Of a DNA stretch of 64,000 nt, positions 52,111 through 63,840 are shown piece by piece. The notes beneath the pieces are model-generated. The model saw nothing but the letters and a program-made list of their open reading frames with translations, did no database searches and was not told the DNA's origin. A program made the translations under genes and the position numbers. Each line of letters starts with the position of its first letter. The first letter of the stretch is position 1. Location: positions 897,363 through 961,362 of the forward strand of contig NZ_JAJUKH010000001.1 in NCBI RefSeq assembly GCF_021538675.1. The letters are read 5' to 3'. The DNA comes from Paenarthrobacter sp. AR 02 (GTDB lineage: Bacteria; Actinomycetota; Actinomycetes; Actinomycetales; Micrococcaceae).

Positions 52111-53814
52111 ATGGCCAACAAAACCACTGCCGAAAAACTAGCCACCATCCAGCAGGGCTACACCCTGGAAGGTGCCACCATTGAGCTTGGTGCAGCGATC
52201 GTGGACGGCGAAGTCCACAAGGAGGCGCAGGTCCGCCTCCCGCTGGCCATGATGAACCGGCACGGTCTGGTGGCCGGCGCCACCGGTACCGGCAAGACAG
52301 TCACGCTGCACATGATCGCCGAACAGCTTTCGACGGCGGGTGTCCCGGTTTTCCTCGCCGACATCAAAGGCGACCTGTCCGGGCTGGCGACGCCCGCAAC
52401 CGGGAGCGAGAAACTGACAGCCCGTACCTCTGCGCTGGGCCAGGACTGGTCCGCGAAGAACTTTCCCGTCGAGTTCCTGTCACTCGGTGGGGACGGCAAC
52501 GGTATCCCGGTCCGCGCCACCATTACCTCTTTCGGGCCCATCCTGCTCTCGCGCATCATGGACCTCAACGACACCCAGGAGTCCAGCCTCCAGCTCATCT
52601 TCCACTTCGCCGACCAGAAAAACCTTGAGCTGATCGACCTCAAGGACCTCCGTGCCGTCATCCAGTTCCTCACCTCCGACGAGGGCAAAGCGGAGCTTGA
52701 GAACCTGGGCGGCCTCTCCAAAGCCACAGCAGGCGTGATCCTGCGCGAATTGGTGGGATTGGAAGCGCAAGGCATGGAGAAATTCTTCGGCGAACCGGAG
52801 TTCGATACTGCCGAGCTGCTCCGCACAGCACCGGACGGCCGCGGAGTGGTTAGTTGCCTGGAGCTCCCGACGCTGCAGACCAAGCCCCTGCTGTTTTCAA
52901 CCTTCCTGATGTGGCTCCTGGCCGACCTCTTCGAAGACCTGCCCGAAGCCGGCGACCTGGACAAGCCCAAGCTGGTCTTCTTCCTGGACGAGGCCCACCT
53001 GCTCTTCAACGACGCTTCCAAGGCCTTCCTTGAAGCCATCACCACCACGGTCCGGCTCATCCGTTCCAAGGGCGTGGGCATCTTCTTTGTCACCCAAACA
53101 CCCAAGGACGTTCCCGCCGACATCCTGGGCCAACTCGCCAACAGGGTGCAGCATGCCTTGCGGGCCTTCACCCCGGAGGACGCCAAGGCGCTCAAAGCGA
53201 CGGTGTCCACGTTCCCGGTCAGCGACTACGACCTGGAAAAGACACTGACTTCAGCCGGCATCGGCGAAGCTGTCATCACCGTCATGAACGAAAAAGGAGC
53301 TCCCACGCCTGTTGCCCTGACCCGGCTCCGGGCGCCCGAGTCCGTCATGGGACCCAGCACTGACGAGCTCATCCGGAGCACGGTGGCTGCATCCGCGCTG
53401 TTGTCGAAGTACGGTACCGCGGTGGACAACGTCTCCGCGTACGAGAAGCTGAACGGCCAGGTTGCCGCCTCCACAGGCGACCCCGCACCCGGCCTGCCGC
53501 CCGCCCCGGCTTCCTCCACGGGAACATCGCAGGCAGACATCGACGCCGAAGCCCGCCGTATCGAGGAGGAAATCCTCGGCCGTCCAAGCTCCCGGCCTTC
53601 CACCCCCGAGTCCTACCCGGCCCCGCCCATGCCGGCCCCTCCCGCGCCTGCCCCGGCACCCGCCCCACAGGACGGCATGTTCGGTGACATCGCCGGCGCC
53701 TTGGGAGGTGCGTTGGGCGGTGGCCTCAAGAGCATGGTCCGATCCATGGGGACCCAGCTCGGCCGTGACCTCATGCGGGGTGTCTTCGGCACCTCCTCGC
53801 GCCGGCGTCGCTAA
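52111..53814 (+). CDS. HerA-like ATPase (DUF853/YjgR family)
   Basis: A 567-residue FtsK/HerA-type ATPase of the DUF853 family. Walker A is GLVAGATGTGKTVT, Walker B is LVFFLDEAHLLFND and FFVTQTPKDVPADILGQLANR is the family sensor region. The C-terminal 110 residues are a Pro/Ala-rich linker and a glycine-rich end with a basic tail (SSRRRR). The cellular role is unknown and the usual HerA partner nuclease NurA is absent. TAAGCT lies exactly 6 bases before ATG 52111, so translation is probably leaderless from this second ATG rather than 52105. Confidence 0.87.
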   Translation: MANKTTAEKLATIQQGYTLEGATIELGAAIVDGEVHKEAQVRLPLAMMNRHGLVAGATGTGKTVTLHMIAEQLSTAGVPVFLADIKGDLSGLATPATGSEKLTARTSALGQDWSAKNFPVEFLSLGGDGNGIPVRATITSFGPILLSRIMDLNDTQESSLQLIFHFADQKNLELIDLKDLRAVIQFLTSDEGKAELENLGGLSKATAGVILRELVGLEAQGMEKFFGEPEFDTAELLRTAPDGRGVVSCLELPTLQTKPLLFSTFLMWLLADLFEDLPEAGDLDKPKLVFFLDEAHLLFNDASKAFLEAITTTVRLIRSKGVGIFFVTQTPKDVPADILGQLANRVQHALRAFTPEDAKALKATVSTFPVSDYDLEKTLTSAGIGEAVITVMNEKGAPTPVALTRLRAPESVMGPSTDELIRSTVAASALLSKYGTAVDNVSAYEKLNGQVAASTGDPAPGLPPAPASSTGTSQADIDAEARRIEEEILGRPSSRPSTPESYPAPPMPAPPAPAPAPAPQDGMFGDIAGALGGALGGGLKSMVRSMGTQLGRDLMRGVFGTSSRRRR

Positions 53815-53830
53815 CCCTCCTCGCCGGGCC

Positions 53831-53859
53831 CGGGCGGCGGCACCACAAGCTGCCGCCCG
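53831..53859 (+). terminator. Terminator after the HerA-like gene
   Basis: An 11-bp stem (CGGGCGGCGGC with GCTGCCGCCCG, one G-U pair) with a 7-nt loop lies 16 bases past the stop. Confidence 0.5.
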
Positions 53860-53947
53860 CCGTCGTGCCTTCTCCACACGGTGGACATAAGTCGTTCCGA
53901 CGCCTTCGTGCACAGTGATTTCGGCTGCGGCAGGTAACGTAAAGGGC

Positions 53948-54946
53948 GTGCAGTGGAGTCAAGCGATGGTCAGGACCGCAGCCGGGTGGCTGCTCGGTCT
54001 GATGCTTGCTGCCGCCGGAGCCATCGTGTGCATCAATCTGGTGAGCTCCTCTGTGGCCAGCCCCCAGCAGCCCGTCAAGGAATACTTCCAAGCCCTGCAA
54101 AAGGGTGACGGCGCACAAGCACTGGGGTTGCTGAGGGCCAAAGTTCCCAGCGCCAACGCCGCAATGCTCGACGGAACCGCGTTACAAACCGCCGCCTCCA
54201 AGATGTCAGACGTCAAGGTGGGGAACCCCGAATCCCGTGGCAGCAACCGGGTAGCCGTGCCCGTGGAATACACCCTGGACGGCAACCGCCTCCACACCGA
54301 GTTCCTGATGGAGCGCACCGGAACCCAGTGGCTGTTCTTCACCAAATGGGCCTTCGTGCCCACAACCTTGCCCACCATTGACGTCACGGTGGTCAATGCA
54401 AGCGAAGCGACGCTCAACGGTGTCCCCGTCAACATGCCCAACGGCCACAACACCTTCGCCGTCTTTTTCCCCGGCAAATACGAAGCAAGCTTGAACGGCA
54501 CCTATTTCGAGGCTCCTCCTGCGTCGGCGCTCGTTTCAACGCGCGACGGCGGGACGGCCCCCCTGAACCTCCTGACGCGGTCCACGAAGGCCATGAATGA
54601 CGCCGTCGCGGGCAAGGTCAAGGAGTTCCTGGACACGTGCGCCGTCCAGGCGACGGAACAGCAACGCCTCCAGCCGGACTGCCCGTTCTACCACGTCAGC
54701 AATGCCCGGGTAGTGGACGGAACCATCAAATGGGCTATCACGGAGTACCCCAAGGTCACCATTGAGCCCTTTGGCGGCAAGTGGGTCGTAGCGCCTTTGA
54801 ATGGCAAAGCTACGCTGACCGCCCGCGAAATCGACCTCTTCACGGGCGCCGGCAAAGACCTCAGCGTTGAGCACGACTTCAGCTTCACCACCCAGTTGGA
54901 CGTCAGCGGCGACACCGTGACGGTGACGCCCATGCTGACGTTCTGA
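53948..54946 (+). CDS. Membrane-anchored hypothetical protein
   Basis: A 332-residue protein. One N-terminal membrane segment (about residues 10-35, WLLGLMLAAAGAIVCINLV) is followed by extracytoplasmic domains. The first (PVKEYFQALQKGDGAQALGLL) looks like a DUF4878/NTF2-type element. The second half holds PFYHVSNARVVDGTIKW and LTAREIDLFTGAG, common in Micrococcaceae hypotheticals. Function is unknown. GTG 53948 follows TAACGT by 7 bases, so it may be leaderless; ATG 53915 would add eleven residues. Confidence 0.7.
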   Translation: MQWSQAMVRTAAGWLLGLMLAAAGAIVCINLVSSSVASPQQPVKEYFQALQKGDGAQALGLLRAKVPSANAAMLDGTALQTAASKMSDVKVGNPESRGSNRVAVPVEYTLDGNRLHTEFLMERTGTQWLFFTKWAFVPTTLPTIDVTVVNASEATLNGVPVNMPNGHNTFAVFFPGKYEASLNGTYFEAPPASALVSTRDGGTAPLNLLTRSTKAMNDAVAGKVKEFLDTCAVQATEQQRLQPDCPFYHVSNARVVDGTIKWAITEYPKVTIEPFGGKWVVAPLNGKATLTAREIDLFTGAGKDLSVEHDFSFTTQLDVSGDTVTVTPMLTF

Positions 54947-54963
54947 GGCCTGTCCGCGGGTTC

Positions 54964-56937
54964 TTAGTCCATGCCGCGGAGGTCCAGCACCAACTCGGAC
55001 TCGCCATCGGCCTGCAGGACCACTGGAATGCCCCAATCCTGCTGGTAGAGGTGGCATGCAGCATGGTCCGGGATTTCGCCGTCTTCGGTCTCGGGTCCAT
55101 CACACGCGGCAGCACGTGCCGTGATGTGCAGGATGCCCTCGGGAACGTCGGCCGACAGTTCAAGGGTACGGAGCAAGCCCACCGACGTCCCTCCACCTGA
55201 AACCAGCAGCTCAGGGGGTGTGGAGGAGATCTTCAACTGCGTCGGGTCGCCCCAGCGGTCGTCAAGCTTCTGGCCTGTGGGGGCCTTGAACCGCACGGCA
55301 AGCTCGAGGTTTCCCGGCGTGACAGGGCTCTTGGGGCGGTGCGTCTGCGACGCGCCCTCGTCCACCTGCTGTGCTTCCTTCGGGATGGGAACCAGGACCA
55401 GCTGGTGCTTGTTCGACTCCACCACGACAAGCAGCGGCTCGCTGCCTTCCACTTGAACCACGACGACGTCGCTCGGCTCGGCGAGGCCCCTCGCCAACGT
55501 GGAGACGGACTTGGCGACGGGGTCGTACCGGCGAACGGCGCCGTTGTACGTATCGGCAATGGCCACTGAACCGTCAGGGAGGACCGTGACGCCCAAGGGG
55601 TGCTGGAGACGGGCCTCCGCGAAGTCACCGTCGCGGAACCCGAAGTCGAACAGGCCCTTGCCTACGGCAGTCTCAACAGTCACGCCGGAGTCACTGAGAA
55701 CCAGGCGGCGCAGGGAGGACGTCTCAGAATCGGCAACCCAGATGTTGTCATCCGCGTCGATCGCAAGGCCGGACGACTGGGCGAACCAGGCTTCCTCGGC
55801 TTTGCCGTCCAACAGGCCTTCAAGCCCGGAACCGGCAAGGATCGAAACCTCGTTGGTCAGGGGGTCGAAAGCGAAAATCTGGTGGGTTCCGGCCATCGCA
55901 ATGACGACCTTCTGCAGCTTCTGGCTCCAGACCACATCCCAGGGCGAGGACAGGGAAACTTCAGTGCCAAGTCCCAGTGCTCCAACGTCCACGGAGTCCG
56001 CCGCAAAATCGGCCGGACCGTCGTCGTGGTGTTCGGACCACGTACCCGCACCCGAGTCGGTGACCCGGGCGGGACCGGCGTCCAGCAGGCGCTGCACTCC
56101 GTTGCCCGCAACGGTTTGCACATAGCCGGATCTGAGCGTCACGCCGCGCAGCCGGTGGTTGACCGTATCGGCCACGACGGCGTCGTATCCGAGCTTCCAC
56201 GCGAGCTCAGACGGGAGCAAAGCTACGCCTTGCGGCTCGTTGAACCGGGCAATCTCGGCTTGTCCGTCCACGTAGCCCTTGGTCCCTGAGCCGATAACGC
56301 GCTCCACAGTCTCCAGGTCCGGGCGGAGCTCCACCAGCCGGTGGTGGCCGGAGTCCACCACGAGGTAGTTGCCGTTGGTGAGTTGGGTGGCCTTTCCGGG
56401 GAAGCGCAACGTACCCGACGTCGGCTCCGGTGCCACGTAGGGACCGTTGCCGCGGTGCAGGGTTCCCTTGGCTTCGTGCTCGGCTACGAGCTCCTCCAGG
56501 AGCACGGCAAGGCCGCCTGCGTGGCCCTCGCCCGACAGGTGGGCCACGATGTAGCCCTCCGGATCGACCACGACGAGCGTTGGCCACGCGCGGGCCGTGT
56601 AGGCCTTCCAGGTGGCAAGCTCCGGGTCGTCAAGGACCGGGTGGTGGATTTCGTAGCGTTCAACAGCTGATGCCAGGGCCACCGGATCGGCCTCATGTTC
56701 GAACTTGGGCGAGTGCACGCCTACCGTCACCAGGACGTCCGAGTACTTTTCCTCGAGCGGGCGGAGCTCATCCAGGACGTGCAGGCAATTGATGCAGCAG
56801 AACGTCCAGAAGTCGAGCAGCACGATCTTTCCCCGCAGGGATTCGAGATCCAGTGACTTGCCGCCCGTGTTGAGCCAGCCGCGGCCCTCCAGTTCGGAGG
56901 CCCGGACCCGGAGTTGGGTGCGTACGGTTTCGCTCAT
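54964..56937 (-). CDS. NHL-repeat thioredoxin-like protein
   Basis: A 657-residue protein. A TlpA/AhpC-like thioredoxin domain is at about residues 20-155 (IVLLDFWTFCCINCLHVLDE, Cys-Cys-x-x-Cys). NHL beta-propeller repeats span about 170-500 (NGNYLVVDSGHHRLVELRPD, HPLGVTVLPDGSVAIADTYN), with a C-terminal beta domain. It resembles NHLRC2-type proteins. No signal peptide is seen, so it is probably cytoplasmic. Its ATG overlaps the last base of the CopD-CtaG gene stop (TGATG), so it is translated with a copper/cytochrome oxidase assembly factor. A redox role in that process is inference. Confidence 0.87.
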   Translation of the reverse strand: MSETVRTQLRVRASELEGRGWLNTGGKSLDLESLRGKIVLLDFWTFCCINCLHVLDELRPLEEKYSDVLVTVGVHSPKFEHEADPVALASAVERYEIHHPVLDDPELATWKAYTARAWPTLVVVDPEGYIVAHLSGEGHAGGLAVLLEELVAEHEAKGTLHRGNGPYVAPEPTSGTLRFPGKATQLTNGNYLVVDSGHHRLVELRPDLETVERVIGSGTKGYVDGQAEIARFNEPQGVALLPSELAWKLGYDAVVADTVNHRLRGVTLRSGYVQTVAGNGVQRLLDAGPARVTDSGAGTWSEHHDDGPADFAADSVDVGALGLGTEVSLSSPWDVVWSQKLQKVVIAMAGTHQIFAFDPLTNEVSILAGSGLEGLLDGKAEEAWFAQSSGLAIDADDNIWVADSETSSLRRLVLSDSGVTVETAVGKGLFDFGFRDGDFAEARLQHPLGVTVLPDGSVAIADTYNGAVRRYDPVAKSVSTLARGLAEPSDVVVVQVEGSEPLLVVVESNKHQLVLVPIPKEAQQVDEGASQTHRPKSPVTPGNLELAVRFKAPTGQKLDDRWGDPTQLKISSTPPELLVSGGGTSVGLLRTLELSADVPEGILHITARAAACDGPETEDGEIPDHAACHLYQQDWGIPVVLQADGESELVLDLRGMD

Positions 56938-59147
56938 CAGCGTCCTTCCAGCTTGGTTTGTGGTTCAGTCTGCCCGGCGGGGTCCGTGGTGGGGTCCGTC
57001 CGGGCAGGTTCCGTGCTCCGGCCCGCCATCTTGGCGTCACGATCAGCCAGGCGGGCAAACATATCGTTGTAAGCACTGAGATCGGCGTCATTATTCCTGT
57101 CGGCCGCCCGGTCCACCCTGCGGGTCTCCCGCTCATCGGAACGGGACCACATGACAGCCACCCCGATCGCCACCAGCAGCGTGGGTATCTCGCCGATGCC
57201 CCAGGCCACTGCTCCCCCCAGTTGTTGGTCTCCCAAGGCCGACGGGCCCCACGCACGGCCGAGGTTTCCGAAGTAGTCCGCGGCGAGCAGGCCCGTGCCA
57301 CCCATGATGGACACGCCGAAGAAGGCGTGGAAGCCCATGGTGGCCAGCAGCAGAAGCAGGCGCATTGGATAAGGGGCACGGCGTGGCAGCGGATCGCTGC
57401 CGATCATGCTGAGCACGAAGATGTATCCGGTCAGCAGGAAGTGGACATTCATCAGCTCATGGCCAACGTGCTCGCGCATCGCCAGGCCGAAGAGATCCGA
57501 GTAATAGAACAAAACGATCGACCCTGCGAAGTTCGCTGCGGCGAACAACGGGTGGGTGACGACCTGCGAGAACCTGGAGTGGACAAACAACAGCAACCAC
57601 TCGCGCAGTCCGCGGGAGCCCTGGGCGCCTTCGCCCCTCGCCGGGAGGGCACGCAAGGCGAGGGTTACCGGCGCCCCGAGGACCAGGAAGATCGGTGCCA
57701 CCATAGTCAGGGCCATGTGGTCCACCATGTGCGCGGAGAACAGCACCCTGCCGTAGACAGCGGGCGGTCCTGACGTGATGTACGTGAGTACCACCAAGCC
57801 GATCATCCAGTTCGCAGCCCGGAACCAGGACCACTTGTCTCCACGCTTGCGGACCTTCACGACGCCCATGACGTACGTGACTGCGCCAAAGAGCGCTACA
57901 CCTACCCACAGCCAGTCGAAACGCCACTCAGTGAGCCACCGCTCGGGCGTCAGTTCGGGTGGCAACTCGTAGCCGGAGAGGATGAACGACGGCGACGCGT
58001 CCGGCGCGTAGGTGGTGGGCTGCGGCGGTGCCGAGCGCCCAAGCGCAACGGCGAGGCCCGACGTCGCACCCATCACGAGCAGTTCAACCAGCACCAGCTG
58101 CCACAGCACGCGGCGCGCGGACATCGAACCGCCCTTGCCGAGCTGGGGGATGACCCACTGACGGTGCATGAAACCAATGCCGCCCAAGACCAGGGTAGCC
58201 AGCGCCTTGGCGACGATCAGCTGACCGTAAGGCGAACCGAACAGGTCCGCCGGGTTGGTGACCCGGATGGCTGCGTTGATGACACCCGAGGCGAACACAA
58301 GAACGAACGCGAAGCCTGCCAGGGCGGAGAAGCGCCGGAGGGTTTGCTCCGTGATGTCCGGGCTCCCCTTGCTTCGCGAACCCGTGAGGAGTCCTGACAG
58401 GACGGCGAGCATGATGATGCCACCCACCCATGTTGAGACTCCCACCAAGTGAAGGCCCAGGGAGTTGATGGCACCTTCATGGTCGCTGGAGCTTGAAGAG
58501 TGCCCAATGAGGGCAGTAGGAACGAGACCAATAAGGGCCAAAAGAAGAGTGAAAGCCAGGCCCGTCAACGACCTGACGCCGAACAGTGCCGTGGTGACCA
58601 CTGCGGCGATAATGGTCACCGCGAGCCACGCCTTACCGGTGTCGATGTCGGTCATGAAATACACCAACGCCCGAGTGAACTCGGCATCACCCGAGAGTCC
58701 CTGCCCAGCGACATCCGCGTACGTCAGAACGAGAACCGCCACGGCCGACAGGGTCCAGGCGGCACCGGCGGCTGCAGCAACTCCAAGGGCCCGGGTAAAG
58801 GCCGGATGCTCCGGAGCGTCGAGGTCCTTCTCCCGTGACCGGGAGCCGCCGAGGTTCTTGGGCAGGATGCCGACGGCGAAGATCAGCCCACCCACAACGG
58901 TGGCCACAGAAATGTTGTGTACGGCCTTTGCAATCGGAAGACCCCATCGGACCAGAGCGCCGGGATCGGAGACCTGCCGGGCTGCGGCAGCGCCGGAGAA
59001 GATCAGTGCCCCGGCCAGAACCAGGAACAAGACCGCCAAGCCAGCCAGCTGCCACGGAACGGAAATTCCCGCGACGGAGTCACCTCCACGCGTTCCCGGC
59101 TTGGGAACGGGCGAAGGGGCAGTTGCGGAGCTTCTTGCTGACGGCAC
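56937..59147 (-). CDS. CopD-CtaG fusion: copper resistance / cytochrome c oxidase assembly membrane protein
   Basis: A 736-residue polytopic membrane protein. The N-terminal half is a CopD-type copper-handling domain (WVGGIIMLAVLSGLL with conserved Trp/Gly, HSSSSSDHEGAINSLGLHL rich in His). The C-terminal half is CtaG/Caa3 assembly factor (FSAHMVDHMALTMVAPIFLV, GFHAFFGVSIMGGTGLL). The His-rich segments are candidates for copper binding. About 16 membrane segments are expected. It would move copper to cytochrome oxidase. The start is GTG 59147. A charged tail follows the last segment. Confidence 0.92.
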   Translation of the reverse strand: MPSARSSATAPSPVPKPGTRGGDSVAGISVPWQLAGLAVLFLVLAGALIFSGAAAARQVSDPGALVRWGLPIAKAVHNISVATVVGGLIFAVGILPKNLGGSRSREKDLDAPEHPAFTRALGVAAAAGAAWTLSAVAVLVLTYADVAGQGLSGDAEFTRALVYFMTDIDTGKAWLAVTIIAAVVTTALFGVRSLTGLAFTLLLALIGLVPTALIGHSSSSSDHEGAINSLGLHLVGVSTWVGGIIMLAVLSGLLTGSRSKGSPDITEQTLRRFSALAGFAFVLVFASGVINAAIRVTNPADLFGSPYGQLIVAKALATLVLGGIGFMHRQWVIPQLGKGGSMSARRVLWQLVLVELLVMGATSGLAVALGRSAPPQPTTYAPDASPSFILSGYELPPELTPERWLTEWRFDWLWVGVALFGAVTYVMGVVKVRKRGDKWSWFRAANWMIGLVVLTYITSGPPAVYGRVLFSAHMVDHMALTMVAPIFLVLGAPVTLALRALPARGEGAQGSRGLREWLLLFVHSRFSQVVTHPLFAAANFAGSIVLFYYSDLFGLAMREHVGHELMNVHFLLTGYIFVLSMIGSDPLPRRAPYPMRLLLLLATMGFHAFFGVSIMGGTGLLAADYFGNLGRAWGPSALGDQQLGGAVAWGIGEIPTLLVAIGVAVMWSRSDERETRRVDRAADRNNDADLSAYNDMFARLADRDAKMAGRSTEPARTDPTTDPAGQTEPQTKLEGR

Positions 59148-59218
59148 CTATCCATTGTCCGCTACCCGCTCCCGGGCTGCGAATCGTAAGGGGCGCTATG
59201 TGCATTAACTAACAGCAA

Positions 59219-59250
59219 AAGGGACGGCAACCATCAGGTTGCCGTCCCTT
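59219..59250 (-). terminator. Terminator of the HU gene
   Basis: On the minus strand a perfect 14-bp stem (GGGACGGCAACC arms plus two A-T pairs) with a 4-nt loop is followed by TTTTG. It lies about 22 bases after the HU stop. Confidence 0.75.
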
Positions 59251-59272
59251 CAAGGCGTTCGCCGAAGAATAG

Positions 59273-59560
59273 TTACTTCTTCTTGGCGACAGCTGCCTTC
59301 AGCTTGGAGCCAGCGGTCAGCTTGACGCTGTGGCCGGCTGCGATCTGGATGGTTTCGCCGGTCTGCGGGTTGCGGCCGGTGCGAGCTGCACGGTCGGTAC
59401 GCTCAACTGCGAGCCAGCCCGGGATGGTGATCTTTTCGCCGGCGGCGACAGAAGTCTCGAAAACCTCGAACAGTGCATCGAGCACGGAGTTGACTGCTGC
59501 CTGGCTGGTGCCAGCCTTGCCTGCTACCTCTGCAACGAGTTCACTACGGTTCTTAGCCAT
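59273..59560 (-). CDS. hup: HU-family DNA-binding protein
   Basis: A 95-residue nucleoid protein. The arm motif GRNPQTGETIQIAAG is the classic HU/IHF signature, and the N-terminus [17 protein letters not shown] is the HU dimer core. It lacks the long Lys/Ala-rich tail of mycobacterial HupB and ends with AVAKKK. AGGAGG lies upstream of the ATG. It bends and compacts DNA as a homodimer. The 215-bp gap upstream (59561-59775) holds no clear -35/-10 pair. Confidence 0.96.
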   Translation of the reverse strand: MAKNRSELVAEVAGKAGTSQAAVNSVLDALFEVFETSVAAGEKITIPGWLAVERTDRAARTGRNPQTGETIQIAAGHSVKLTAGSKLKAAVAKKK

Positions 59561-59775
59561 TTACGTCCTCCTGGACTCATACGTTTTTGAGCTTTCAAGC
59601 GGAATGCGAGCAAGCCACTGTTCGAAAACTTACCAGCTTGGGCAGCCATGGCCAGCAAATTCCGCGTGTTTCCGCGCCTTTTTGACCAAAATCACCGCAA
59701 TTTAGGGGTTTTTGGGACCGCTTTACGCCCTTGGCGTACCCTTCGCCGTCGGCAGGGAGCCGTCGTCCGGTCCTG

Positions 59776-60345
59776 TCAGAACAGGATGCGTTGGAAGAGG
59801 ACGTGATCCTGCCACTTACCGGCGATCTGCAGATACTCTGGCGCCATCCCGATCCGCTCGAACCCGGACCGCTTGAGTACCGCCTGCGAGGCCAGGTTAT
59901 GGACCAGGGTCGCGGCCTGCACGCGATGGAGTCCCAACTCATCCGCGGCCATGGTGAGGACATGCCCTACTGCGGCCGATGCCAGGCCTCTGCCGGTGAA
60001 CTCCTGGTCAACCCAATAACCCATATTCGCGCTGAGAAATGGCCCGCGAACCACGCCGGAGAGCGTAATTCTGCCGATGACCCGTTGACCCGCCGTAATG
60101 ACCCAGGGCACCTCGCTGCCGCCAGCGAACAGGTTCAGTTTGGCTTCCACGTCCCTGGCCTGACCAACTTCGCTGAAGAACTCCTCGCTCCGTTGAGGGT
60201 CCCACGGGGCCAGGTGCTCCTGGTTCCGTGTGTAGGCCGCGGCCAAGGGGCCGGCATCCTGGACCGCCAGCGGGCGCAAGGTCAATGGCCCGCGTCCGTC
60301 CGCGGTGTCGGCGGCGTCAAAGGGGATGTTCCGGGTGAGATTCAT
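59776..60345 (-). CDS. RimJ/RimL-type GNAT N-acetyltransferase
   Basis: A 189-residue acetyltransferase of the Acetyltransf_3 group. LTLRPLAVQDAGPLAAAY at the N-terminus, the loop VDQEFTGRGLASAAVGHVL and ASQAVLKRSGFERIG at the C-terminus are typical of ribosomal-protein acetylases. The true acceptor is unknown. The ATG has no ribosome site; TACTGT lies 6 bases upstream, consistent with a leaderless start. It lies next to the rRNA operon terminator. Confidence 0.85.
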   Translation of the reverse strand: MNLTRNIPFDAADTADGRGPLTLRPLAVQDAGPLAAAYTRNQEHLAPWDPQRSEEFFSEVGQARDVEAKLNLFAGGSEVPWVITAGQRVIGRITLSGVVRGPFLSANMGYWVDQEFTGRGLASAAVGHVLTMAADELGLHRVQAATLVHNLASQAVLKRSGFERIGMAPEYLQIAGKWQDHVLFQRILF

Positions 60346-60384
60346 CCCATGACAGTACCTGAGCTGTTGGGTTGTTAAATGTGG

Positions 60385-60418
60385 GAGACCCCCCGACCCG
60401 TGTGGGTTGGGGGGTCTC
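60385..60418 (-). terminator. Terminator of the rRNA operon
   Basis: A 15-bp stem (GAGACCCCCCGACCC with GGGTTGGGGGGTCTC, one G-U pair) with a 4-nt loop sits just past the 5S gene on the minus strand, followed by a short ATTTAA stretch. Confidence 0.7.
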
Positions 60419-60430
60419 GACCTTAATGGT

Positions 60431-60549
60431 TGTCCGGCGGTGTCCTACTCTCCCACACCCTCCCGGGTGCAGTACCATCGGCGCTGTGGGTCTTAGCTTC
60501 CGGGTTCGGAATGGGACCGGGCGTTTCCCCCACGCTATGACCGCCGTAA
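60431..60549 (-). rRNA. rrf: 5S ribosomal RNA
   Basis: On the minus strand the sequence has the 5S hallmark CCCATTCCGAACCCGGAAG and paired ends TTACGGCGGT and ACACCGCCGG, about 118 nt. It lies about 150 bases after the 23S end. The ends are estimated to within a few bases. Confidence 0.92.
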
Positions 60550-60695
60550 CTTTGTTACCCGTCCCAACCCCGTGTGGGGGTGGGTGGGAAGACTGTGGTT
60601 ACAACTGTGGTGCTTGGTTGTTTATTCAGTTGGTTGTTGGTTCCCGGGGTTGTTGGTTGGGAACCACATAGTGGACGCGTGCAGTGTGTTGTGTG
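60550..60695 (-). other. 23S-5S spacer
   Basis: A 146-bp non-coding spacer. It contains two copies of GGTTGTTGGTT (60632-60642 and 60648-60658), an inverted repeat GGTTCCC/GGGAACC (60639-60665) and the 14-nt ACATAGTGGACGCG (60666-60679). The last is an exact complement of a sequence upstream of 23S and forms the 3' arm of a processing stem. Confidence 0.6.
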
Positions 60696-63840
<3,145 letters not shown>

